Source of the DNA: Ilyomonas sp963847085
GTDB lineage: Bacteria; Bacteroidota; Bacteroidia; Chitinophagales; Chitinophagaceae
Reading direction: 5' to 3'
Length of the DNA stretch: 64,000 bases
Assembly: GCA_963847085.1 (NCBI GenBank)
Contig: CAWJYO010000009.1
Location: 248,001-312,000, forward strand
Both the position numbers and the translations under genes were made by a program. The notes under the pieces are model-generated. The model was given only the letters and a program-made list of their open reading frames with translations, ran no database searches and had not been told where the DNA came from. This document shows, piece by piece, positions 53,667-62,985 of the stretch. The first letter of the stretch is position 1. Every line of letters begins with the position of its first letter.

Positions 53667-55172
53667 TTGAGCATAAAAAGTTTAGCAGGGCAAACGGTTT
53701 GGTATGGCGTAAGCAGCATTTTGGCGCGGTTTGTCAACTATTTAATTACACCGATACTCACATATTCAGCTATTGTTTCAAAAGCCGATTTTGGGCGAAT
53801 GGGTGCGGTGTATTCCATCATGCCGCTGATGAATGTGTTGTTTACGTATGGCATGGAAACCACTTACTTCCGTTTCGTGCAAAACAAAGACACCAAACAT
53901 TTGGTAAACGGAACCGCATCCGTAAGCCTTCTCATTACCACCATTGTATTTTCTGTTTTGTTGTACTTCAATCAATCTTTCTTACTTGAAGTTACCACTT
54001 TGCAGGGCTTTCCATTGCTTATTCAGTTAAGTCTTGTCATCATTACATTGGATGCGTTCAGTACCATTCCGTTTGCCAGGATTCGCAATGAAGGGCATCC
54101 TAAATTGTTTGCCTTAATAAAAGTGGCGGGCATTATTCTTTATGTAGGATTAACCGCCTTCTTTGTCATGTATTGTCCATATCTCTACAAAAAAACAGGT
54201 GGCAATTCATGGATTGTACTATTTTATCGTCCTGACGTAAACCCGATTGTTTATGTATTGATTGCTAACATTGTTCAATCAGCCTTTACATTGCTCCTAT
54301 TAGCCCGATGGTTTATTCCCTCCGATTTACAATTTTCTTTTGCGCTATGGAAGCAGATGATGATATATACGCTGCCTATGCTGGTAGCGGGTTTGGGCGG
54401 TATGGTAAATGAGACCTTCGACCGGCTGATGCTGGGCTGGTGGTTGCCTCACGCGCACAGTTATGCCGATGACCAGCGTGGTATTTACAATGCGTGCTAT
54501 AAGCTTTCTATTTTAATTTCTTTGTTTATACAGGCATTTCGCATGGGTGCAGAGCCGTTCTTTTTTAAACAGGCCGAAGGCAAAAGTGCGCCGTTTATGT
54601 ATGCCCGTGTAATGAAGTTTTTTGTGCTTACCATTACGGTTATGTTTTTGGTGGTAAGCTTGTACATACCGGTATGGAAGTTCTTTATCTCGCCGCCGTA
54701 TTGGGAAGGCTTGAAAGTGGTGCCCATCTTGCTTTTGGCGAATATGAGTCTTGGTATTTATTACAATTTAAGCATCTGGTATAAAATCACCAACCGCACG
54801 TTTGCTGGTGGTATTATTACACTCATTGGCGTGGTGATTACATTTGTTATCAACTGGCTGTTTATTCCAAAGTATAGTTATATGGCGTGTGCCTGGGCTA
54901 CCTTTTTATGCTACTTCACAATGATGGTGGTAAGTTATGTGTGGGGACAAAAACATTATCGCGTGCCTTATGCCTGGAAGAAATTATTGGCGTATTTAAT
55001 CATTGTAGTGTTGCTGTTTTTTATTCATAGGGGATTGATTTCATTGTGGGCAAACACAGTGTATAGTTTATTCATAGCCACCGTTTTGGTTTTGTCGTAT
55101 TTGTGGTTTATCAGTCGGGTAGAAAGAAAAGAATTTAAGCAGTTGCCGGTGATTGGAAAGTATGTGAAGTGA
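53667..55172 (+). CDS. Polysaccharide flippase of the MOP superfamily
   Basis: A 501-residue protein with 14 predicted helices, opening SLAGQTVWYGVSSILARFVNYLITPILTY, the usual start of lipopolysaccharide/O-antigen-type flippases (Wzx-like). GMVNETFDRLMLGWWLP in the middle holds the conserved FDR stretch. It should move lipid-linked sugars or a similar cargo across the inner membrane. The start is TTG at 53667, because no ATG precedes the first helix. No glycan genes are linked. Confidence 0.87.
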   Translation: MSIKSLAGQTVWYGVSSILARFVNYLITPILTYSAIVSKADFGRMGAVYSIMPLMNVLFTYGMETTYFRFVQNKDTKHLVNGTASVSLLITTIVFSVLLYFNQSFLLEVTTLQGFPLLIQLSLVIITLDAFSTIPFARIRNEGHPKLFALIKVAGIILYVGLTAFFVMYCPYLYKKTGGNSWIVLFYRPDVNPIVYVLIANIVQSAFTLLLLARWFIPSDLQFSFALWKQMMIYTLPMLVAGLGGMVNETFDRLMLGWWLPHAHSYADDQRGIYNACYKLSILISLFIQAFRMGAEPFFFKQAEGKSAPFMYARVMKFFVLTITVMFLVVSLYIPVWKFFISPPYWEGLKVVPILLLANMSLGIYYNLSIWYKITNRTFAGGIITLIGVVITFVINWLFIPKYSYMACAWATFLCYFTMMVVSYVWGQKHYRVPYAWKKLLAYLIIVVLLFFIHRGLISLWANTVYSLFIATVLVLSYLWFISRVERKEFKQLPVIGKYVK

Positions 55173-55183
55173 TTTTTTTAACC

Positions 55184-55267
55184 GCTGAGAAGAGAGTGAA
55201 TAGAGTTTACGCAGAGCGAATATAGCCTCCGCGCAAACGCTATTATCTCATGTTCTCTGCGGTAAAA
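55184..55267. repeat. ACCGCTGAGAAGAGAG/CTCTGCGGT inverted repeat
   Basis: TTTTTTAACCGCTGAGAAG on the left and GTTCTCTGCGGTAAAAT on the right, with a GTTTACGCAGAGCGAA unit within. It lies between the convergent flippase and PfkB genes. Confidence 0.75.
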
Positions 55268-55269
55268 TA

Positions 55270-56194
55270 TTACACCAGCGAAATATCAAAATTCACCAGT
55301 TGCACAAAGGCTTCCATACGTTCATGCAATGTCCCTTTTGGTCAATTCTTTCAATCGTTCCGTACCAAATTTTTCAACACAAAAACTTGCCATTGCCGAG
55401 CCGACAATGATAGCCGTTTTCATGTTTTCAAAAGAGATGTCTTTGGTTTTGGCAAGATGACCAATGAAGCCTCCGGCAAATGTATCGCCCGCGCCGGTTG
55501 GATCGAATACTTCTTCCAAAGGAAGCGCCGGTGCGAAGAATACTTTATCATCATTAAACAATAAAGCACCATGCTCTCCTTTTTTAATGATGAGATATTT
55601 TGGTCCCATCGTTAATATTTTTTTGGCTGCTTTTACGATCGAAAATTCGCCGGTGAGTTGTCTCGCTTCGCTATCATTTACCAGCAATACATCCACCCTT
55701 TGCAGCACTTCTTTTAAATCATCCAAAGCCGTATCCATCCAAAAGTTCATGGTGTCTAACACAATCAGTTTGGGTCGGGTTTTCAATTGCTCAATTACAC
55801 TTTTTTGTATGCTTGGCATCAGGTTGCCCAGCATGAGAAATTCAGCGCCCTGGTAACTATCAGGAACAACAGGATTGAAGTCGGCAAGCACATTCAAATC
55901 GGTTACCAATGTATCGCGAGTGTTCATATCCAAATGATAACGGCCACTCCAGAAAAAAGAAGGTTTATCTTTTACCACTTCAACACCATCCAACTGTACG
56001 CCGAGCTTCTGCAAATCGTCAAATTCTGCCTGTGGATAATCATTACCTACAATTGAAATTTGTTGAACCGGAGTAACAAAATGATGTGCTGCATACGCCA
56101 CATACGAAGCCGAGCCGCCGATGATTTTATCGGTTTTTCCAAACGGCGTTTCGATAGCATCGAACGCCATAGTGCCTACTACAATAACTGACAT
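55270..56194 (-). CDS. PfkB-family carbohydrate kinase (one frame break)
   Basis: Ribokinase-fold sugar or nucleoside kinase of 300-odd residues. The N-terminus VIVVGTMAFDAIETPFGK with KIIGGSASYVAYAAHH is the PfkB opening, and the ATP-site motif is DPTGAGDTFAGGFIGHLA with the catalytic Asp. One extra T near 55326 truncates the frame at KRDIA; corrected it goes on ERMEAFVQLVNFDISLV to the stop at 55270-55272. The substrate is not clear. Confidence 0.88.
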
Positions 56195-56249
56195 GGTTTT
56201 GTTTTGATGAGCCGCAAATATAGGCTTAGATATATGATGTTAGATGTGA

Positions 56250-56443
56250 TTTAATGTACGATGTAAGATGTGGAATATACGATGTTGTTTGATGTACGGC
56301 ATGATTTTTTAGTGATGAAGACAACATTTGTTTTTGCTTGTTTTTTAGAAGTGAATTTACCAACAACAAAAACATCCAACATCGTATATCTAACATTACA
56401 TATAAGACCACATCGTATATTCCAGATCTTACATCATACATTA
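56250..56443. repeat. Long inverted repeat of TACGATGTAAGATGT units
   Basis: The 34-bp arms at 56250-56283 and 56410-56443 (TTAATGTACGATGTAAGATG and onward) match at 32 of 34 positions. Further TTAGATATAYGATGTT-type units stand beside each arm. The 126-nt loop carries a short open frame that I do not regard as a gene. It fills the gap between the PfkB start and the acylase stop. Confidence 0.85.
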
Positions 56444-56454
56444 AAAACAAACAC

Positions 56455-58633
56455 TTACTCTCCCGGATGATATTTTCTTTCTACATGCTTCAGCACATCT
56501 TCTTTGTAAAACAAAACATCTTTAAACCTTCCATCCACAAACATTTGTGCCTGATCAGTGTAATGTGGTGATTGCGGATTGAACGATTGTCCGCCGGTAA
56601 CCAGTGATTTTGCTTTTACCCCATTTCCAAATTCAACGCAAGCCACAAAGGAATTGCCATACGTGCCGTAACGCCTGTTGGTGGTAGCTGTGCGCTGTGC
56701 GGCAGAAGCAGGAATAGAGCCAAAAAGAGAAGAAGTAAAAGCCACCGGAATACTCGGTTGCTTGTCATCAAACACACCATTTGGCGGACGTTGATAACGG
56801 TTGATTTCGCCCCACGCAATGTGCCAGTTGCCAAAGCGTTGTGTAAGGTCTGTAAGGGTTTGCAACAGGAGGTTCAATCTTTCTGTTGGCGCTGTTTCAA
56901 CTAACGCTTCATGCAACAGTTCTACGGTATGACCAGCTTTATATAAATCTTTTATCGGCGGCATTTTTCTTACAAAACGATAACCCCATTCTATGGCAAG
57001 CGAGGTAGCAACCGATGTATCGGACGCATCATGATTCCATCTTTCCAAAATGGCAATTGCATCGTGTAAAGAGGAATACAAAGAATCGGTTTTGGGCAGA
57101 GAATGATAGTCTGTTATAAGGAAGGGAAGAAGCGTATCAAACATAGTAAGATGCAGGTTGTAACCAACGTTGTGAATCATTTTTTCTATTGTAACATTCT
57201 TTGCTTCGCTTAACAAATGAACCGCATTTATCCCGCGAAAATTTTCACCATCGGGTGCCATATAATCAGGATAGTTTTCTTTTATAGGAGAGCTTTTCCC
57301 CGATACGGTAAACGGCGTTGAATTGCAGTTTTGAATAAAGCCGGTTGTTGGATTGTACACATGCACTATCGAATCCAGCGCATAGATGCCGTGCCAATCG
57401 GTAGCTGATGTACTGCCATCAACCGGAAGGCTATAATTGTACTTCGTGTTGCGGCGCGGAACAAAGTTTCCATGCCAGTAAGCAATGTTTCCTTTATCAT
57501 CAGCAAACACCGTGTTATCAGATGTATTGGCTCGCAAATTCATTACTCGTTTAAATTCATCAAAGCCTTTTGCTTTGGTGCGCAGCCACGATTGTTCGAG
57601 CGCAGTTAAAGAACGGTTGTTCTCGCGAAGACTCAGCCATTGCCCGTTGCGGCTGCCCATTACCGGGCCATGAACCGAATGATAAATAGTAAATGTTTGC
57701 TGTGCAAAACCATCCTTTGTTTTGTATTTGATGCCAATGTTTTGGGCTTGTACCGGCAGTAATTGATTGTCGTACTTTGTAAAAAGAGAATCGTTTTGTT
57801 TTACCATTATTTCGGTAAATAAATCAGCCACATCCACATTGCCCGATGTGTGCATCCAGCCGCAGTGTTCATTAAATCCCTGGAAAACAAAAAAGGTTCC
57901 CCATGTAACCGCTCCATACACATGCAAGCCTTCATTCGCTCTGCATTTCCACTTCGGTTCGGTAATAGAAGGTTACATGCGGATTGATGTACAGTATTGC
58001 GTCATGTGAAGCCGTTTTAAAAGGTGCAACTGCAAAGCCGTTAGAGCCCATCGGATCATCATTAAAAGATGAAACTGGATTGTAAGCAATGCTGCTATCT
58101 TTTGGCAAATACAAAGCTTTCATATCAGCCGTTGTAATGCCTCCATCCTGCGTGGCAGAGATGCTGCCATTGGTTCGCAACATAGCAAACCAAGGCTCAA
58201 AATGATGAAGCAGTTTTGGTTTTGTTTCAGGGTGTTTATACAAATAATAATTCACGCCATTAGCCGCTGCATCCATTAATTTTTTTAGCCACAAAGGGCT
58301 GTTGTTATAATCCTTTATGGCAGCCGTTGTATCGTAAATTAAACGCATTTCCAAATCGTTATACAATCGTTCTTCACCCAACACTTCACTCAGCCTGCCC
58401 ATCATTTCTAAATTGTTTTCTTCTACTTTATCAAAGCTTTCTTCACATTGTGCGTATAGCAAACCAAACACGCAATCAGCATCCGTTTTGCCCCAAATAT
58501 GCGGTACGCCCCAGTTGTCGCGGATGATGGTAACACGTTGCGCTTCGGCAGCATATTTCATAATGTCATTCCGAGAAAATAATTGTGCCGATAAGGCAAT
58601 GGGGAAGAGTAGAAAAGCCAATAACAATTTCAT
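56455..58633 (-). CDS. Secreted penicillin acylase family amidase (one frame break)
   Basis: An Ntn-hydrolase precursor, about 725 residues, periplasmic (signal peptide MKLLLAFLLFPIALSAQ). The alpha chain has VTIIRDNWGVPHIWG. Autocleavage should expose Ser197 in MGSNGFAVAP, the nucleophile of the beta chain. Later VTWGTFFVFQGFNEHCGW and the HGPVMG loop are typical. One extra T near 57935 splits the gene at EMQSE/EGLHVYG. Such enzymes cleave beta-lactam side chains, acyl-homoserine lactones or N-acyl amino compounds; the sequence does not decide which. Confidence 0.9.
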
Positions 58634-58657
58634 GAGATGATGTATTGCTTTTCGGCG

Positions 58658-58810
58658 CTATTTTTTAAAGTCTTTTGCATTCAGCCGCACTACTTTGCCG
58701 TTGTCTGAAACGATCACATAAGAATCATCTTTTCGCTTTTTCTCCAAAAGCCGTTCAATAGCCAACTTGCCGCCTTTGAGTATTTTGTCTTTAATGTCTG
58801 CCTGTTTCAT
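58658..58810 (-). CDS. Small protein coupled to the zeta-like gene, candidate partner or antitoxin
   Basis: The 50-residue product begins MKQADIKDKILKGGKLAIER, continues with LLEKKRKDDSYVIVSDNG and ends VVRLNAKDFKK. It looks like a helical N-terminal part and a small beta-hairpin (YVIVSDNGKVVRL). It overlaps the end of the zeta-like gene by 20 bp, so the two are co-translated. Size, charge and gene order suggest an antitoxin or activity modulator; this is inference, as no known antitoxin family is recognised. Confidence 0.65.
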   Translation of the reverse strand: MKQADIKDKILKGGKLAIERLLEKKRKDDSYVIVSDNGKVVRLNAKDFKK

Positions 58811-59380
58811 CTTCAAACAATTTGTTTATGATTTCCCATTTTTCTACGTTCAATAGTTGATATCTTTCATAGCGCCATCCTTCTGCAATCAATTCGGGCT
58901 CTGTTTGTGAATTGTCAATCAGCATCCAGTAATCAACTTCGTCTTTATACAAAGTTAGGAAGTTCCTCAGTCCTGTATAATAACGACGAACAATCGTATC
59001 GGTTGGGATATGATGACCTCCTTCTAATACTCTGGTTTTCACTCGCTCAATAGCAAGTTCAACACTATCCAGCCAATAGTAAATCAGGTTCACAGTGTAG
59101 CCGCGTTCTTTTGCTTGTTTAACAATGCAACAAAACTGCGGGTTAAAAGAGTGGTTTCAAAAGCAAAATCTTTACTTTGAAGAAGCAACTCCTGCAATCT
59201 GCGAAGCATAATTTTACCAGCCTCAATTGAGACTTTCTCCGGTTGAAAGGGTGAAAGTCCCCTGGCAATTTCATCGGCATTCACAAACTCTCTTATCTGT
59301 AAAAGATCGGGAAGGATTGTAAAAGAAGCAGTTGTTTTACCAGCGCCGTTACAACCTGAAACGATAAATAAATTAGCCAA
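58791..59380 (-). CDS. Zeta-toxin-like P-loop kinase (COG4185 type, one frame break)
   Basis: About 195 residues with Walker A at residues 9-17 (GCNGAGKTT), the conserved NADEIARGL and ETTL segments (substrate-side Asp/Glu), and an arginine-rich lid ERVKTRVLEGGHHIP. Zeta toxins phosphorylate UDP-N-acetylamino sugars; COG4185 relatives are less known. The start is TTG (59380), the only start between an in-frame stop and the P-loop. One missing A near 59125 breaks the frame at LLNKQK; corrected it reads LLKQAKERGYTVNLIYYW. It overlaps the small downstream gene. Confidence 0.82.
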
Positions 59381-59537
59381 TTCTTTTGATCACAAAATAA
59401 AATTTTTCAGTTCTATCAACGAACCTGAAAGTTATGGTTGTACAATTTCTACAAACATCCGTATTTGTGAAGCAAAAGCATCATTTCACAAGTAAAATCA
59501 TTTCTTTTTTCATCTTTCCAATTCCTATCTTTCGTTT

Positions 59538-60800
59538 ATGAAATCATGTTTGTTTTTGCTTCTTTTTTTCATTTGTATTTCTTCTTTCTCACAAACCGAT
59601 TCTTTGTTTTTATTGAAGCCTGACAGAGTATTTGATGGTGAAGCAATGCATACGAATTGGGTGGTTTTAATAAAAGGAAATGAAATTGAAGAAGCCGGAG
59701 CGATGATGTTTAAACTGCCAGCCAACACCCGTGTTATCGAACTGAAAGGGGCTACGTTATTGCCTGGTTTGATAGAAGGTCATTCGCACCTTTTTTTACA
59801 TCCCTACAACGAAACCTCATGGAACGACCAGGTGCTTACCGAAAGTCGTGCCGAGCGCACAGCAAGAGCTGTTACTCATGCGAAAGCCACGCTGCTTGCG
59901 GGTTTCACTACAGTTCGCGATTTAGGAACCGAAGGATGTATGTATGATGATGCAGGTTTAAAAGAAGCGATTGAAAAAGGCGTTGTTCCCGGTCCCCGAA
60001 TGATTGTTGCCACGCGTGCTATTGTTGCCAAAGGAAGTTACGGACCCAACCTTCACAACGCAGATATTGATTTGCCACAAGGTGCAGCCGAAGTAGGCAA
60101 TGTGGCTGAAATGGAAACCGAAGTGCGCACACAAATTCGCAAAGGTGCCGATGTGGTAAAAGTATATGCCGATTATCGTTGGGGAATAGGAGGCAAAGCC
60201 GCGCCAACCTTCACAGCAGAAGAAATAGCAACCGCAGTAAATATTGCAAAGAGCAGTGGTAGAATTTCAGCGGCACACGCTACCACAAAAGAAGGCATGC
60301 GCCGCGCTATTGCTGCTGGCATTACTACCATCGAACATGGCGATGAAGGCGATAATGATATTTTTAAATTGATGAAAGAAAAAGGAGTTGCGTATTGCCC
60401 AACGCTGGCGGCTACTGAAGCCATTGCGCAATACAGAGGATGGAAGAAAGGTATAGACACAGAACCGGCTTCTGTTACAGCCAAAAAGAAAAGCTTTCAG
60501 TCGGCATTACAAAGCGGTGTTGTGATTTGCACCGGTGGCGATGTAGGCGTGTTTGCGCATGGCGACAATGCCCGTGAAATGCAACTCATGGTTGAGTATG
60601 GTATGAAGCCGTTAGATGTGTTACGGTCGGCTACTTCTGTTAATGCTTCTGTGTTCCATTTTGCCGATAAAATCGGTACAATTCAAAAAGGATTATTAGC
60701 AGATATTATAGCCGTGCAAGGCGATCCATCCACCAACATGAATGATATAAAAAAAGTAATTTTTGTGATGAAAGGGGGAAGCATTTATAAACAGCCATGA
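59538..60800 (+). CDS. Secreted amidohydrolase (imidazolonepropionase/prolidase-like)
   Basis: The 420-residue metal-dependent hydrolase has a signal peptide (MKSCLFLLLFFICISSFSQ). Metal ligands: His82 and His84 (GHSH), a carboxylated Lys in VKVYAD, His in AAHATT, His in TIEHGD, and Asp in CTGGDVG. This is the pattern of the Xaa-Pro dipeptidase/amidohydrolase subfamily that hydrolyses dipeptides or related amides in the periplasm. A TATCTTTC box ends 4 nt before the ATG. Monocistronic; the protein is intact. Confidence 0.9.
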   Translation: MKSCLFLLLFFICISSFSQTDSLFLLKPDRVFDGEAMHTNWVVLIKGNEIEEAGAMMFKLPANTRVIELKGATLLPGLIEGHSHLFLHPYNETSWNDQVLTESRAERTARAVTHAKATLLAGFTTVRDLGTEGCMYDDAGLKEAIEKGVVPGPRMIVATRAIVAKGSYGPNLHNADIDLPQGAAEVGNVAEMETEVRTQIRKGADVVKVYADYRWGIGGKAAPTFTAEEIATAVNIAKSSGRISAAHATTKEGMRRAIAAGITTIEHGDEGDNDIFKLMKEKGVAYCPTLAATEAIAQYRGWKKGIDTEPASVTAKKKSFQSALQSGVVICTGGDVGVFAHGDNAREMQLMVEYGMKPLDVLRSATSVNASVFHFADKIGTIQKGLLADIIAVQGDPSTNMNDIKKVIFVMKGGSIYKQP

Positions 60801-60982
60801 ATCGTAGCTGTTGATGCTACATTTCAATCTTAGCAACAGGATAGTTTGGTTAAATGATTCGATAGTAACTATAAAATCATCAAAAAAAAGCTGTAATAAA
60901 AACTTTTCTCTTCCATCTTGTAGTCATTCAAAAACTTTATGAACCTTCGTATCCTTGGGGCTATTGTAGTTCAAAAAATAAT

Positions 60983-61999
60983 ATGAAACCAATCTTTTGT
61001 TTTGGCGAATTATTACTCCGGATGTCTCCGTTGCCTTCATCGCAATGGATACATCAGGCTTGTATGCCGGTATATATTGGTGGCGCAGAACTCAATGTGG
61101 CTGCGGCTTTAGCTGCGTGGCAAGTACCGGTTCAGTATTGCACTGCTTTGCCGCAAAATGCTTTGTCGGAAGATATTTGCCAGGTATTATCAGCAAAACA
61201 GATTGATGTTTCTTCCATTCATTTTTCGGGTAACCGAATCGGTATTTATTATCTGGCGCAAGGCACAGATTTGAAACACAGCGGTGTCATTTACGACCGT
61301 GCTTATTCTTCATTCAGCGAACTGCGAGCTGGTATGATAAACTGGGATGAAGTGTTGAAGGATGCAGGATGGTTTCATTTCAGCGCTATAAGTCCTGCAT
61401 TGAATGCCAACACTGCAGCCGTTTGTAAAGAAGCATTGGAAGCTGCTGTTGCAAAAGGCATTGGTGTATCGGTTGATTTAAACCATCGTACAAAACTATG
61501 GAAATGGGGAAAAAATCCTGTTGATGTAATGCCTGAACTGGTTGAGTTTTGTGATGTAATCATGGGCAATATCTGGAGTGCAAATGCTTTGCTGGGTATC
61601 CCGGTAGATGCCGCTATTCATGATAAAGGGAGCCAACAATCTTACCTTCAACATGCACAAGAAACAGCGCAAAATATAATGCGTCAGTTTGCTAAATGCA
61701 AAACGGTTGCACAAACTTTTCGCTTTGATAATGATAACGGCATAAAGTATTACGCAACATTGAACAATGAGCAACAACAATATGTTTCGAAAGAATATTG
61801 GGTAAAAACAATAAGGGACAAAGTAGGCAGCGGCGACTGTTTTATGGCAGGTTTACTGTATGGATTGTATCATCAGCCATCGCTGCAACATACGATTGAT
61901 TTTGCGGCTGCGGCAGCCGTTGGTAAGATGAATGAAATGGGCGACAATACGGCCCAAACAGTTGCTATGGTACAACAAACAATGAATAGCCATGAGTAA
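60983..61999 (+). CDS. kdgK: PfkB-family 2-keto-3-deoxygluconate kinase
   Basis: Ribokinase-fold kinase of 338 residues: FCFGELLLRMSP, YIGGAELNVAAALAAW, and the ATP motif DKVGSGDCFMAGLLYG with catalytic Asp. It should convert KDG to KDPG. That is inferred mainly from its 8-bp overlap with the KDPG aldolase gene and the hexuronate-type transporter beyond it; the general PfkB signature alone would not decide the sugar. The start (ATG 60983) lies after an AT-rich leader. Confidence 0.85.
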   Translation: MKPIFCFGELLLRMSPLPSSQWIHQACMPVYIGGAELNVAAALAAWQVPVQYCTALPQNALSEDICQVLSAKQIDVSSIHFSGNRIGIYYLAQGTDLKHSGVIYDRAYSSFSELRAGMINWDEVLKDAGWFHFSAISPALNANTAAVCKEALEAAVAKGIGVSVDLNHRTKLWKWGKNPVDVMPELVEFCDVIMGNIWSANALLGIPVDAAIHDKGSQQSYLQHAQETAQNIMRQFAKCKTVAQTFRFDNDNGIKYYATLNNEQQQYVSKEYWVKTIRDKVGSGDCFMAGLLYGLYHQPSLQHTIDFAAAAAVGKMNEMGDNTAQTVAMVQQTMNSHE

Positions 62000-62655
62000 A
62001 GAACAAATGATTTCGGTAATTGAACAGCAAGGTGTTTTGCCCTTGTTTTATCATGATGATGCAGAAGTGTGTGTAAGCGTGATGGATGCCTTGTACAAGG
62101 CGGGAATAAAAGCAGTTGAGTTTACCAACCGTGGTGGGTACGCGCTACCTAATTTTACGAACTTGGCATCGCTTGTAAACGCAACGCTGGCAAGGCTTAC
62201 AGCTTGGTGTTGGTACAATACTAAACACGGCTGATGCAAATAAATTTATAGATGCCGGTGCTGCTTTTGTTGTTTGCCCGGGAACCATTCCGGCAGTGGC
62301 AGAAGTGGTACATCAAAAGGGCTTATTATGGATTCCGGGTTGTATGACGGCAACAGAAGTTATTATCGCAAAAGACAATGGGGCAACGCTGGTAAAAATC
62401 TTTCCGGGCAGTTTGGTAGGTCCTTCCTATATCAGTGCACTTAAAGATATTTTTTTGGATATGCGCTTTATGCCAACGGGCGGCGTGGAAGTAAGCGAAG
62501 ACAATATCAGCGCATGGTTTAAAGCGGGTGTATCTGCTGTTGGGTTGGGAAGCAAAGTGATTAGTAAAGATGCGCTCGCGAACAAGCAATACGGTGCAAT
62601 TGAAAAGCTGGTAAGGGAAGCGTTGGAGATGGTGAGAAAAGTGAGAGGTGAGTAG
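61992..62655 (+). CDS. eda: KDPG/KHG aldolase (one frame break)
   Basis: Class I aldolase splitting 2-keto-3-deoxy-6-phosphogluconate to pyruvate and glyceraldehyde-3-phosphate. Signatures: GVLPLFYHDDAEVCVSV, KAVEFTNRG with the conserved Glu, LGVGTILN, CPGTIPAV, and the Schiff-base Lys in ATLVKIFPGSLVG. One extra A near 62193 cuts the frame (GCAAGGC); corrected it reads LQLGVGTILNTADANKF. Its ATG overlaps the kdgK stop, so they are co-translated. Confidence 0.92.
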
Positions 62656-62778
62656 TGAGTGAATAAAGTTAATTGGTTTACTACTTACAAACATCGTTGT
62701 ACTTTATAACACAGATGGCTTCATTCTTCGCCATGACAATGCGCTTTGGAATTGCCCAATTTTTATTCAATGGCTGAT

Positions 62779-62918
62779 GGGCTGCGGGATGGAAGTGGAA
62801 AGCCCGTAAAGCGCAGCAAAAAGAAAGCTGTTAGCAATGAGCTACGAGCTTTGAGCCTGAACAGCCGCTGCGCTGCGGATCCCGATACATCGGGACAAGC
62901 AATGTAACGGACAGCCCG
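62779..62918. repeat. GGGATGGAAGTGG...GGACAGCCCG structured intergenic element
   Basis: The element begins GGGCTGCGGGATGGAAGTGG and ends ACGGACAGCCCG, whose GGGCTG/CAGCCC ends pair. Inside are GTCCCGATGTATCGGGAT as a perfect hairpin on the minus strand and CCGCTGCGCTGCGG. It lies in the 330-bp gene-free gap 62656-62985. I recall similar elements in other Bacteroidetes genomes, but cannot check this here. The remainder of the gap holds a short GAGTAGTGAGTGAA repeat and the leader GCAAAAACAAA before the next gene. Confidence 0.6.
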
Positions 62919-62985
62919 AACAAATGTTCAATTGATAACGGAACGATAACAGCCCCAAAAAAGGGGCAAAAACAAACGATTGACT

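Noticed and set aside
56270..56470. Short plus-strand frame with a signal-like start (MKTTFVFACF)
   Set aside because: It lies inside a long inverted repeat, and its composition is explained by repeat units.
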